Shown here: piece after piece, positions 47,117-56,404 of the stretch
Layout: the number at the start of each line of letters is the position of its first letter
Numbering within the stretch: position 1 is the first letter of the stretch
NCBI GenBank assembly: GCA_009733775.1
Contig: WOGZ01000226.1
Location: 1-56,404, forward strand
DNA length: 56,404 nucleotides
Source of the DNA: Alectoria sarmentosa
Lineage: Eukaryota > Ascomycota > Lecanoromycetes > Lecanorales > Parmeliaceae
Direction of reading: 5' to 3'
Program-made: the position numbers and the translations under genes
Notes under the pieces: generated by a model
Told to the model about the DNA's origin: nothing
Database searches by the model: none
What the model saw: the letters and a program-made list of their open reading frames with translations, nothing else

Positions 47117-49074
47117 CTTGATTTACGAGACGAGGATATAGTGGAAGAAGAATCTCTGTAAATATAGATTAGGATGATTAAAAAAAAGTAAGTATGTAAA
47201 ATCAAAGAAATCAAAAAAGTAGATGTTGAGCTTCGATGTTCGAGATTCAGCCTTATGACGCGTTTTCTTCGAGATATACAGTACGGAGGTGGGCAAGTCC
47301 TGCACATGCCAAGAAAAGGGCCCAAATGTCGGATAACGCCCCGCCTGGAGGGTTGCCTGGACAATGCGCTTACAATTATGGCGGAACTGTCCCTGGCCTT
47401 AGGCAGCGTGGACTCATGCCTCCCTGTTGGATTCAAAGGATGCCTCTGCGTTCAGTCTCTGCGCCCCCAGGAAATACATTTCAGGTCTTCAACTACAGGG
47501 CTACCTTCCGAAGATAGGGTTAGGGCTGATATTAGCGCCGTGCAGGAGCACCAGTGGTGCCAGTGCCCACCTTCGTACCCGCGTTCTTGGTTTAAATCGA
47601 AAATGAAGGAATAAGATGAGTTCCAGCTTGAAAATCGTGACATCTGAGAGTCTGATTGGGCCGCCTTATTTAGACACAATGCCCTTTTTCGAAATCATTT
47701 TTGACTGTGAAGAAAGCAAACTTTCCAATAATACTCGTGGGTTCGAGAAGTGAGCTACCTCGCTTGATAGTGGCGGGAGAGCGTCCTTGGTGTCCTCATA
47801 AAGTGGTGGAGTGCCAAGACGCTAAACCTTAGCGTCATAGCTCATCTCTCGAACGCACGAGGTTTGGTGGGAGACTTGGCGCACTACACTAGCCGAGCGG
47901 AGATACGCGAGACTCAAGCTTGATAAAAACATTTTTCGCGCACCAGACCCTCACTCACCGTCGCCCGATACGTTTCAAGTGGTTTGAAAATGACAATTGG
48001 ATGATATCAAAGAAGAGCGGCGCGTCGTCTTCCTCTCTGGCTCTCGCTTTCACAATCAAACTTATACCAAAACTCATAAGGTCCCGCTGAATTTGCGGGC
48101 TTCTGGGGCATGTTGACCGCATTGGGTTGGAGAGTGAGTCGGATCCATTTCGATTTAACACAAGTTAAATACGCCAAGCAGAAGGAAGAGGATTGAGAGA
48201 GTTGCGACGAGTAAGACGACGCAGTAAATCTCAACTTCTGTTTTGGAACGAAGGCTCTGTTCGGTTTATGGGATCATCGGACTCCATCTTCTCGTCACGT
48301 TGGACGAGAGAGTATCTTCCTTATCTCTCTTATTCATGATGCTGGTGGCAAGACTGAAATGATCGAACGATACATGTTTCATGTGTTGCATTTGTGGTTT
48401 TTCATGAGCACGTGGTTTAGAGAGTCCATCTCCTCTCTCCATTTCCGGAATCTAGATCATCGTACTGATGGAAGAAAGTTCGAGGTTGAAATCAAGGCTT
48501 GGGCCCCAAAATCATATCCAGCCGTTCGCATCAGCCAGCAACGAGACTCGTGATGTTATCATGGGAGGAAAGCACGGACTTCTCCACTTTCTCGATTGCA
48601 ACCTCATTTGACCTCTTCTCCTTCGGTATCATTGACTCCGCTCTTGGAATCCCAACTTCCCAAAATTGGGTCTCTGTGGCTTCTTAGGTACAATGCATGT
48701 ACGGTTTAGCATCATGCAGAAACATTTCCGAGGTGTGTGAACGGTGTAGGATTGTATGTTATCGACATGCATCTTCACCACTCAGGATGTGTGTCCCCGT
48801 TTTTCACCCGGACACCTGATCTGTTCAAAGTACAGTAGCGCTTACGGTGGATCCAATCCACTGATGTTGGCTACTACAGGACACTGGTTTGGATCTTGGC
48901 CAACACCGTACTAATGGACTCTCCTCAGATAACGCTTGCAGAATTGGCAGACTGCTGTCAAGATTAGTGTCCCACTCCAGCGTGACCGACACTTCCGTTG
49001 GGCCGCACTCGGCAGCACCATTACAACGAATAATAGTCGCACCATTCTTTCCAGACAAAAGCTGGGAGAACAAG
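47117..49074. other. Two-kilobase intergenic region with foldback element
   Basis: No gene with family support was found. A frame of 119 codons at 47255-47614 and others are unsupported. The interval holds the foldback element at 47734-47861, a TAGGGTTAGGG stretch near 47514-47525 and a CCCGC/GCGGG hairpin near 48083-48100. Confidence 0.5.
47734..47861. repeat. 128-base foldback element with 24-base inverted arms
   Basis: The left arm 47734-47757 starts CTCGTGGGTTCGAGAAG and is the reverse complement of the right arm 47838-47861 apart from about 3 mismatches. Just inside the right arm there is a perfect 8-base hairpin (GACGCTAA at 47818-47825, TTAGCGTC at 47829-47836). It could be a small MITE-like element or a structured transcript. 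No target-site duplication could be established. Confidence 0.65.
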
Positions 49075-50114
49075 ATGTCAGACACCACAGAGAAAGACGA
49101 CAATGCAATCGAGCAGAGTATGGACCGTAAGCCCCTGCTACAAGAGGACTACGACGGCGAAAATCAGCGACGTCAACCGCAGAGACCATCTCGCTGGACA
49201 CGAATTACATCTTGTGCAAATCTCATCGTCTTACTCTTGAACTTGGGAATAGTATCCTACCTGGCACTCCAACCCTGTATATACACCATCCAGCGAGAGG
49301 TCTTCGAAACGGACGTTTCTCCTCCTTGTAAGCGAGGCATCCCACCGACTTGGTAGAACGAAACCACTGATACGAGTCCAGCTCCAGCAGCAGACATCAT
49401 CGAACACCACATTGCCCAACTCAGCGACTCATCCATCTTCGCTGGCGGGCCTGGCGAGAAAGCCGACGCAGCATGGGAGGAAATGCTCAAGTGTCCGTCC
49501 TCGCCCTATCTATATCCCCCAAAGCCCAGGACCGAAACGATTGACCGCCACTCTCAGCGATTCCCGACTTCTCCATCAACCGCTCCGAGTTTGAAACCTT
49601 GAACCCATCGCCCGAGACCGGCGCGAAGCTGTCAAACGGGCGCTTTCTCGCCACCTTACAAGTCCAGCACCAGCTCGACTGCTTGGTACATTCATACCCA
49701 AACACTCTCAATCCACAACCTAACTTGCGCCACAGGACCTCCTCCGCAAATCCCTCTCTCCCTCTTCCTAATCCTCCGAACCCCACTTCCAAGCTCCCAA
49801 ACCCGCCATAGAAGGCATGCAAGGTCCGTCAGCCCCAGCCCCAAAAACCATCCCAAGGAATTAACCTAGCAAAACAAACAGCTCACTGCGTCGACTACCT
49901 GCGCCAAGCGCTCAAGTGCCACGGCGACGTCTCGATTCTCACTTACAACTGGCTCCAGGGACAGGAGAAGCCGTTGCCGTATTTCAAGACACTGGCCAGT
50001 TGCCAGAAATGGGACCACGTGCTCGAGTGGGCCGAGGGCGCGAACGCAGAGGTCGAGGACCTGTTGCCTGGTTCGAGAATGGGAGGACAGGAGGAATTGA
50101 GCCGACCGTTGTAG
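49075..50114 (+). pseudogene. UstYa-like (DUF3328) oxidase-family gene, broken
   Basis: Predicted exons 49075-49327, 49382-49492, 49558-49685, 49736-49823 and 49882-50114 keep phase throughout (271 codons) but exon 4 contains an in-frame TAA at about 49769-49771. A single membrane helix follows a polar N-terminus (CANLIVLLLNLGIVSYLAL, about residues 45-65). The family pattern follows: ADAAWEEML, INRSEFETL, then HQLDCL, where the family has an HxxHC motif (the second His is Asp here), and HCVDYLRQALKC after the last intron. UstYa-type proteins take part in oxidative cyclisation of fungal ribosomal peptides or other metabolites. No precursor-peptide gene or second DUF3328 gene is nearby. The internal stop together with the altered motif indicates loss of function. 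Donor at 49493 (GTCCGT) is weak. Confidence 0.7.
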
Positions 50115-50972
50115 ATGGAGCTTATACTCCATAGAAACTCGGGCGCGTGAGTGAGTAAGGAAACACCGGACTTTCCGTGCACGAAAATGTCAGCCGACCC
50201 AAATAAAAAACGTGCACGAATCCCACACCAACAATACAAAACAAAGGTTTCTCAAGACCCTCGAATCTAGCCATCCGTCAGTTCCGTTTCATCCACACAC
50301 CACCCTAGAGTAAGCAAAGTCGGAATCACCAGAAACACAAACACAATCATCCATAACAAAAGGCAAAAAAATTCCCCAACACCAAACCCATCACTCAAAG
50401 CACAAAGACGAAGCCATACACACTCATACCAGCACCAGTACGAGGGAGCCTCAACCAAGCGAATCGCATCGTAGGCAAGAGGAGAGCGAGAAGAAGTCTC
50501 ATCAACATCTTTCTTCGAAATCCGCATTTCCCAGAATTCTCATCCATTACAAAAAAGAAAGTGTACAACACTGAAAGGCCCCTGTAAATAGAATCTCCAG
50601 AAATCTCCATCCCCCTCCCTTTTAAGAATTTACACCAAAGCCCCAACTCAAAATCCTCCTCTCCTCTCATCTCATCTCATCTCATCTCATCACAACACAC
50701 AACCCATCAACATTCCATCGATTGATAAATACCTGGCCAACTGACTAACTACCTACTTCTCCCACTTGCAACACGGGCAGCCCAGAACCCGATTACAGGA
50801 CAAAGAATATTCACAATCTAAAGCGCTCACATCCCCCACTCCCTGATCTCCATGCCTGCCCCCCCAAACAATCAGCCCTCAATTGGCAGTAACCTGCTAA
50901 GCCTTGATGCCGCCACGCTGATCCAAGCTGCGGGTGTAACCCTTGGCGGTGTCCTCGTCCAGATCGCCACGC
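50115..50972. other. Convergent 3' region with pentanucleotide repeat
   Basis: Five tandem copies of CTCAT lie at 50666-50690. A/C-rich sequence surrounds them. A 72-codon plus-strand frame at 50852 is antisense to the next gene and is not called. Confidence 0.5.
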
Positions 50973-51714
50973 TTATCCAAAACCGGCAGCAATATCAATT
51001 GCCTCGACAAGGGTCTTATACTTCGCTGACTCGGAAGAGAACCACGGGGACATTGTACTTGTCTCAATGACATTGTCGCCATTTAGAGCCGAGATAGGTA
51101 TGGTTGCGTGGCTGTTGAAGTCTCCTACGTCAGTGTCTATCATCTTGCACATTAGAATGTACTGTACTTGTTCAAAAGGATTCCTTGTTCATCCAGATGG
51201 GAATTAGCGGTCAGAAGCGCTCGGTTGTAGCTCTCCTCGGACCAATCGCAAGCATCCCTGCAGCCCTCAGCATTGTGTATAACTAAGATATCTTCGTTAC
51301 CTACATCTTATTGACAACGATTATGGTACTTGCAGCTCGTGCGTCATATCCAAGGAGTCCGGTGGGTGGCTTTTTGGTGGTGGCGTCAACCACGTAGATC
51401 ATATAGTCCGGCGGATTGGCACTCGTGGCTTCTTCGATGAATAGGACCGTCGCATGCCTTGCTTCAAAGGATGGCTTGATACCGTGCTCTTTGCAGTATC
51501 CGATCACTTGGTCGTACTTATGAATTCCGGCCTTCCGCATTTTATCCAAGAGAATCACGTCCACGCCACCGCACTGCTGCTGTCAGCCCAAGCAAAGGGT
51601 GGCATACTGCTGACTCACTTTGTACATTAGATTGCCTATAAGGGTCGCTTTACCCGCACCAGGTGCTCCTATCACTATCATGGTCTTTGTTGGTTGTTGC
51701 ACTACGTCTGGCAT
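50973..51714 (-). CDS. Small EF-1alpha-like protein, GTPase domain only, Walker A altered
   Basis: Exons in transcript order: 51714-51619, 51573-51305, 51257-51168 and 51111-50973, giving 197 residues. The sequence follows domain I of elongation factor 1-alpha: VIGAPGAGKATLIGNLMYK (P-loop at 16-24), KCGGVD, KEHGI in the switch I region, NKMD at 120-123, DWSEESYN and ISALNGDNVIE near the end. Domains II and III, which bind tRNA in EF-1alpha, are absent. The P-loop has GK followed by Ala23 where Ser/Thr normally holds magnesium, and the DxxG switch II motif is missing (EEAT in its place), so GTP hydrolysis is doubtful. All splice phases fit. An upstream exon pair (from ATG 52101, MSDQGQ, with LTKPLTPAKFADFI) might extend the N-terminus through an AG at about 51708. 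The role is unknown. Confidence 0.75.
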
Positions 51715-52564
51715 TGTCAGCTCTCGCAGGGACTCTCAACAGGCGCAGTGGATGAAATGATAGGAAGCATGTAGGATCTATCTGGGTTGTCCGTGGGTAT
51801 AAGACCTCACGGCTAACAAAGGACTACATAGCAAACCTGTATGCAAACATCAGACGAAAGGAATATACATGGAATGATCTAGAGCAGTCAAACACCCCCC
51901 CTGGCTAGTCATAGCCATGCATGATGAAGCTTATCACGTCCTGCTTCCTCCTTAGCATCGAGGTCTGCGTCTTCCAGTCCTAACATACCTATAAAGTCAG
52001 CGAATTTCGCTGGGGTCAGTGGCTTGGTCAGTCCAGCAGTGGACTTGGCTGGCGTGGTCTTGTGTCGCCACTCCATCCCCTACCTGACCTTGATCCGACA
52101 TCGTCTGGAGGTCAGCAGTGTAGGGTTGGGTGGGTGGGTATGGGTGATGCTTGAAAATAGTGCTTTGGGACTCTGATTTAAAGGAACGAGTGTCTCTTGA
52201 AGATATATAAAATATCTTTATATTCTTTTATTTTGTTAGTATTTGCGAGTATCAGGATTTGTTGTATTAAGGGGTCATCGAGTGTGATCTGTTTTGATCA
52301 AAGGTCATTTATTTTTGAGTAGTTTGTTATGAAGGGGGGAGCGTTATACGAGGGTTCGATTTCCTTATTCTAGCCCAGGCGACTCCTAAGTCTGGGAGAC
52401 CTCCCCTTCAATTAGGGTCTACCCTAAGCCCCAAAAAAACACTTCACGCTAGATTAGGGTTCGCTTGACTTCGCCAAGCCCAACCCTAATTGCCAGGCTG
52501 GTGTTTCAGCACCTCAAACAGTCAACGTCCATGCCGACAATAATCATCGCCGCCACCCATCTCG
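51715..52564. promoter_or_regulatory. Divergent region between the EF-1alpha-like gene and the PLP enzyme gene
   Basis: The interval contains a possible 5' exon of the leftward gene (about 51980-52101), an A+T-rich patch near 52195-52270 and the hairpin array at 52374-52505. Confidence 0.5.
52374..52505. promoter_or_regulatory. Array of hairpins built on inverted TTAGGG-like boxes
   Basis: Successive inverted repeats are visible: CCCAG 52374-52378 with CTGGG 52392-52396; GGGAG 52394-52398 with CTCCC 52401-52405; TTAGGGT 52412-52418 with ACCCTAA 52421-52427; and ATTAGGGTT 52453-52461 plus GCTTG 52463-52467 with CAAGC 52475-52479 plus AACCCTAAT 52482-52490. They end about 60 bases before the start codon of the PLP enzyme gene, so they lie in its promoter or 5' leader. 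Confidence 0.7.
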
Positions 52565-53705
52565 ATGTATCACAATCCTTCAGCGCTTTCGTGGAAGAGT
52601 GAATACGCTGTCAGGGCATCTGTCTTGAAGTTCCACGAGACGTTACCATGCTATGGCAAGACACCGCTTGTAAAACTGCCGGCGGAATTTGGTGAACAAC
52701 TGAGAGTTGGGACCATACTCCTCAAAGACGAGTCCCATCGCTTTGGCTTACCCTCCTACAAGATTCTCGGGGCATCATGGGGCTGCATTTGTACCGTCAC
52801 CCAGTCCCTAGGCATTCCTCAAACAGCGCCTTTATCTGGAATCAAGCAACTCGTCGCTGTTATCAAATTCACGTTCTTCACAGCTACAGATGGCAACTGG
52901 GGCCGAGCGGTAGCTCGCATGGCGGGAATTCTGGGAGCAACTGCCTGCATATACGTGCCCAAAATCATGGTCGAGGCGACGAAGCAGAAGATCAGACAAG
53001 AGGGGGCTGAAGTGATTGTCGTTGATGGGGACTATGATATGGCTGTGAAGGAAGCTGAAAGAGCTGCGATTGCACAGGCCAGTGGATTGTTGATCGAAGA
53101 CACGGCTTGGCCAGGGTATGAAGAAATTCCACAGGTGAGTATGATGAGCTTGTCCTCGGACGCGCTGAATACCTCAGTGGGTCGTCGATGGCTACTCCAC
53201 CATGATGGTCGAAATTGACGAGCAATGTCAAGAACTGATCGGCAGACCTCCCAACCTCATCGTCTGTCCCGTTGGCGTGGGCTCTCTCGCACAAGCTGTA
53301 GTGGCGCATTACAAGAGCCGAGATCCACCATCTACGGTGATGACTGTCGAGCCTGACACGGCCGCTTGTTTGAACACGAGTCTTGAGAATGGTCAGATGA
53401 CGTCTATCCCTACAGGCAATACTACAATGTGCGGCATGAATTGCGGCACGGTGTCGATGACTGCTTGGCCATTCTTGCGCGACGGTGTCGATGCTAGCAT
53501 CACGGTCACCGATGATGACTCTGCAAAGGCTGAGGAGATGCTTAAAGACATGAGGATTAGCATGGGTCCTTGCAGCGCCGCAACGTTGGCAGCGCTATTA
53601 AGCATCTCTGAGGAGGAAAAAGAGAAGTTGCATCTCAATTGTGATTCGGTTGTTGTTCTGCTGGGGACCGAAGGTCCAAGAGGTGAAGCCTTCGAGATGT
53701 CTTGA
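52565..53705 (+). CDS. PLP-dependent diaminopropionate ammonia-lyase-like enzyme
   Basis: Exons 52565-53134 and 53178-53705 give 365 residues; the 43-base intron is short but restores WVVDGYS in phase. Fold-type II PLP signatures are present: FHETLPCYGKTPLVKLP, then KDESHRFGLPSYKILGASW, in which Lys66 should form the Schiff base, and ATDGNWGRAVARMA. In ammonia-lyases of this group the last motif reads GNHG; here the His is Trp. Later come GVGSLAQAVVAHY, VEPDTAACL, GNTTMCGMNCGTVS and GTEGPRG. The bacterial relative converts 2,3-diaminopropionate to pyruvate and ammonia in the cytosol; the fungal substrate is unproven, and threonine dehydratase-like activity is possible. The start is the only ATG giving the conserved N-terminal MYHNPSALSW. 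A hairpin array precedes it. Confidence 0.88.
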
Positions 53706-53879
53706 GACACTTGCTGCTATTTCCTAATTCTATTTATGTTTTCTTTGTTTCGATAATCTTGATGAAGAAGAAGTGGAGTATGTCATTTCCATCAACGGAA
53801 CATCCCATCACAGAAGTTCTTTCACATTTCAGCAAGCACTCTCAACTTCCCAGAACAGGAACACAAACGTCAAAAACCG

Positions 53880-54884
53880 TTACGGCGGTCTCCAGAAATA
53901 AGGAAACTTGAGCGGTGGCGTCCCATCACACACCTCACAGCATTCAAAGGCCGATGGTGCCTTTTTCAAATGTGGTGGATATGGACCGAATACACTCCGA
54001 CTCCACACAACTTTCGAATCATAATACCTTCCAAGCTTGTATCTCTGCAGCCGTCTCTTACCCTTGAGGATGACCATTCGTTCCCTATATTCCTCTTCTT
54101 TGTGTCCATAAGCAATCACTTCACTCATCATGGCCAACGACAGCTTCGCTTCGAAAGCAGGCGTCACACCTCCAACGGTCACCGAAATACTAACGCCATG
54201 GATCGCAGCCAGTGTTTCCAGCACATTCTCACTCTTTCGCAGACACGACAAAGGGAAATAATATCCTGTTCGGAAACATCTGTTGAAAAGGATCGTTACC
54301 TTCTGCAACGAATGATCGTCGCCTCCAAAGCAAGTCGCAAAAGCGGCTAATCTCGCATAGTATTGCAAATACATCTCTTTAGCCCATGTCCATGGAAAGG
54401 TAGGTAGTCGGATCTCAACGGTACACGTCTTAATCATTTTCAGATACCCCTGCGACACAACCGTCAAGTTATCTCGAAAATCGTGATACGGTGGCTGATG
54501 AAACTTTGGGGCCCTCACTTGAGGGTGCCTCCTGGTGATTCCAAACACGAATTGAAACTCGTTTTCCCCATAAAGTACGCTCGCCGCCTCAACGTGGATT
54601 TTCTTGCTCAATCGCAGCAAAGGTAGTTCAAGCGTGAGGACTCCCGTAAACGCATTCCGAAGACCGGTGTATGACTGATGAAGCGAGACGTGCGACTGAT
54701 GGTTCGCTCTGTGTCTCTGAACCATCGCTCTGATGTCTTCGTCGCTCTTGTCCAGAGATGGCGTCGTCCAGTCTGGATTGTATTGCTCCAGCTTGGAGGG
54801 CGGCTTGATGATTTTGAGAGGGGGGATGAGGCAGTAGCGGTAGATCATTAGGCGGATTTCTATCGGAAGATCGAGAAAGGACAT
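53880..54884 (-). CDS. F-box-like (DUF7730-type) protein
   Basis: A single frame; the ATG at 54884 gives 334 residues beginning MSFLDLPIEIRLMIYRYC, the same entry motif as the genes at 30717 and 39280. The open frame continues upstream to about 54989 without another ATG, so an upstream exon is possible. Further features are LPLLRLSKKIHVEAASVLYGENEFQF (split in this note as LPLLRLSKK, IHVEAASVLYG and ENEFQF), which is the usual second conserved block, and a C-terminal Arg/Lys-rich segment followed by CCEVCDG. No membrane segment or signal peptide was seen. The function is unknown. The gene is convergent with the PLP enzyme gene, with about 175 bases between the stop codons. Confidence 0.8.
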   Translation of the reverse strand: MSFLDLPIEIRLMIYRYCLIPPLKIIKPPSKLEQYNPDWTTPSLDKSDEDIRAMVQRHRANHQSHVSLHQSYTGLRNAFTGVLTLELPLLRLSKKIHVEAASVLYGENEFQFVFGITRRHPQVRAPKFHQPPYHDFRDNLTVVSQGYLKMIKTCTVEIRLPTFPWTWAKEMYLQYYARLAAFATCFGGDDHSLQKVTILFNRCFRTGYYFPLSCLRKSENVLETLAAIHGVSISVTVGGVTPAFEAKLSLAMMSEVIAYGHKEEEYRERMVILKGKRRLQRYKLGRYYDSKVVWSRSVFGPYPPHLKKAPSAFECCEVCDGTPPLKFPYFWRPP

Positions 54885-56350
54885 GCCGCGACGTTGGCGG
54901 TCCACTGTACGGCCTGGGTGGAAATCTACCACAAAAGACAAATCAGCTAGGTTTTGGGAAAGCGAGTCGTTAAACGAAGCAAGAGGCAAGAGGTGGTCTT
55001 GATATACTCGGGTGATATCTTGCAGCTTCTTCCACAGATTTCTTTCGTCCCAAATCTCGCCTTGTATAGATGGGTTGTTTCTCCTCCAGCAACCTTTGCA
55101 TCATCCTCAACATCGATGGAAGACATTATTCACAACATATTTCGGCAGGTTTGAACTCATTTATTCTGTGGAAATGCGAAAATAAGAATTTCCTTTTATA
55201 TAACAGCATCATGCGTTGCGGCAGGTTTGCAGTCGAATATAAGAAATTTCACTTTATATCACAACAGTGTGCGGCTAAAAATTAAAATATTCTCAAACTT
55301 AGTATTCTACCCATCCTTGGCAAACAATTTTTGAAAAACTCGATCGCTTCTCGCTTCAAGCATCCTCCTCTCTACTGTACCTTTGCACACCGAAGTGCGC
55401 AAGCTCCTTCCCCTCTCTGCTAAATCTGCTGCCCTCTGTATGCCGAAATCGGCAAACCCCGCTCTGCCTTTTCCCTCCCTGTTCGTGCAGTCCCTCTGCA
55501 AAAACGCAAGCAACTCCCCAGAACTAACTTCCAAAGCCCAAAATCCCCACCATCTCGCCCCCTCGTGCTTGTCTTTCATGTCGTGCCATTGATTATATAG
55601 ATAGGTTGATGATCGTGATGAGCGGGGGTTGTGTTTGTATCTCACTATGTAGTGTCAAGATTTCAGGTTGGAGGATAGTGTAGCTTACTTGCTTGCTTGC
55701 TTGAATCCTTCCATCTCGGCGCTCCCCAGGGGGGGGCACAGTCTGTCTAACCCCCACCCCCCAACCCCAATTCAAGCCAAGTGGTTGTGGCTGGGGACCT
55801 TGGTTTTTGACCACTACGTACGTACAACAAAGAGTGCGGACGACGGAGCCTTGAGCAAACAGAACAGAATAAAACACGCTTGAGGATCTCTCGTTCGCTG
55901 TTATAGGGAAATGATCTGGCTCTGTTCTACTCTACTCTACTGACCTTTCGCGCGACCCAACCCACTTATGTCCTGCACACTTCGCCGCCGCACTTCCTTT
56001 CTGGTCTGGTCTGGTCTGGTTTTGCACAGACAGACAGACAGTATAGATCCCCTCGAACAGATACTACGGGGTTGGGCTGGGATAAGTTGGGTTGAGTAGA
56101 GTTGAGGCACCGACTCCGCACAGCTCCTCAAGTTCTCATTTTGAAAAACACACTTTGATCACCGGCGCGGAAATGGGTAATAGAGGTCGGAAAGATGAAT
56201 TGAATGAATTGAATGGGCAGGCTTTGAAAAGCATAAATGTCGATGCGTATCATTTCGGTAATGGTGCAACCAATGCTGGTTTCCTGGAGAAGATTCGACG
56301 TTGGCAACGGTGGTGATGGCTTGTTGGGTATTTGCTGGAATGGGATGGGA
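54885..56350. other. Terminal intergenic region with several short tandem repeats
   Basis: The region holds TTGC/CTTG repeats near 55685-55702, a C-rich and G-rich stretch near 55728-55770, four CTGGT units at 56001-56020 and an ACAG run at about 56026-56040. Frames of up to 112 codons are unsupported. Nothing else was recognised. Confidence 0.45.
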
Positions 56351-56404
56351 TGGGATTGGGATTGGGATTGGGATTGGGATTGGGATTGGGATTGGGATTG
56401 GGAT
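56351..56404. repeat. (TGGGAT)9 hexanucleotide tract at the window edge
   Basis: Nine uninterrupted copies of TGGGAT run to the last base, so the array continues beyond the window. It is preceded by imperfect copies from about 56338. GGG runs spaced by ATT fit the G-quadruplex rule. The unit differs from the canonical fungal telomere repeat TTAGGG. Confidence 0.97.

Noticed and set aside
47255..47614. 119-codon plus-strand frame
   Set aside because: No motif, no splice partners, and a competing frame over the same bases.
47736..47860. tRNA gene call for the foldback element
   Set aside because: It contains GGTTCGA-like words but no cloverleaf with acceptor stem, anticodon arm and correct spacing can be drawn.
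50852..51070. 72-codon plus-strand frame with an ATG
   Set aside because: It overlaps the last exon of the EF-1alpha-like gene in antisense and has no independent support.
56351..56404. Telomere call for the terminal array
   Set aside because: The unit is TGGGAT, not TTAGGG, and only 54 bases are visible.

Overview
The window is nuclear DNA of a filamentous ascomycete (Pezizomycotina). Genes are densely packed, most carry short GT..AG introns of about 45-110 bases, and the products include fungal-specific families (SAGA Hfi1/Ada1, rhodopsin-domain membrane protein, UstYa-like protein, F-box-like proteins starting with a LP-E-R-IY motif). The species cannot be named from this sequence. No rRNA, tRNA, CRISPR array or intact transposon was recognised.

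Bases 1-3120 are an A+T-rich block (roughly three quarters A+T, TpA-rich, CpG kept) that looks like an AT isochore made by repeat-induced mutation; a smaller island lies at 10790-11110. Bases 3580-10562 look like an accessory neighbourhood: a rhodopsin-domain membrane protein, an MFS transporter and a 2-oxoglutarate/Fe(II) oxygenase, with no core biosynthetic gene in view.

From 11250 to 30046 the window is mostly housekeeping: complex I 24 kDa subunit, an eroded LRR/F-box-like gene, SAGA subunit Hfi1/Ada1, 18S rRNA dimethylase Dim1 (with consecutive microexons), splicing factor Prp1/Prp6, and a divergent pair made of the cleavage-factor RNA-binding protein Hrp1 and the Ypt/Rab GAP Gyp1. RNA processing is over-represented (Dim1, Prp1, Hrp1).

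From 30717 to 42056 there are an F-box-like gene with an in-frame TGA, a 581-residue orphan, a frameshifted small secreted Cys protein, protein disulfide isomerase with HDEL, a second F-box-like gene and a secreted glycoprotein. From 42961 to the end there are 5-oxoprolinase, a foldback element, a broken solitary UstYa-like gene, a 197-residue EF-1alpha-derived protein with a defective Walker A motif, a hairpin array made of inverted TTAGGG-like boxes, a PLP-dependent diaminopropionate ammonia-lyase-like enzyme and a third F-box-like gene. The window ends inside a (TGGGAT)n tract that matches the G-quadruplex pattern.

Exon coordinates were derived by hand from splice sites, reading phase and family patterns. 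They are predictions without transcript support.
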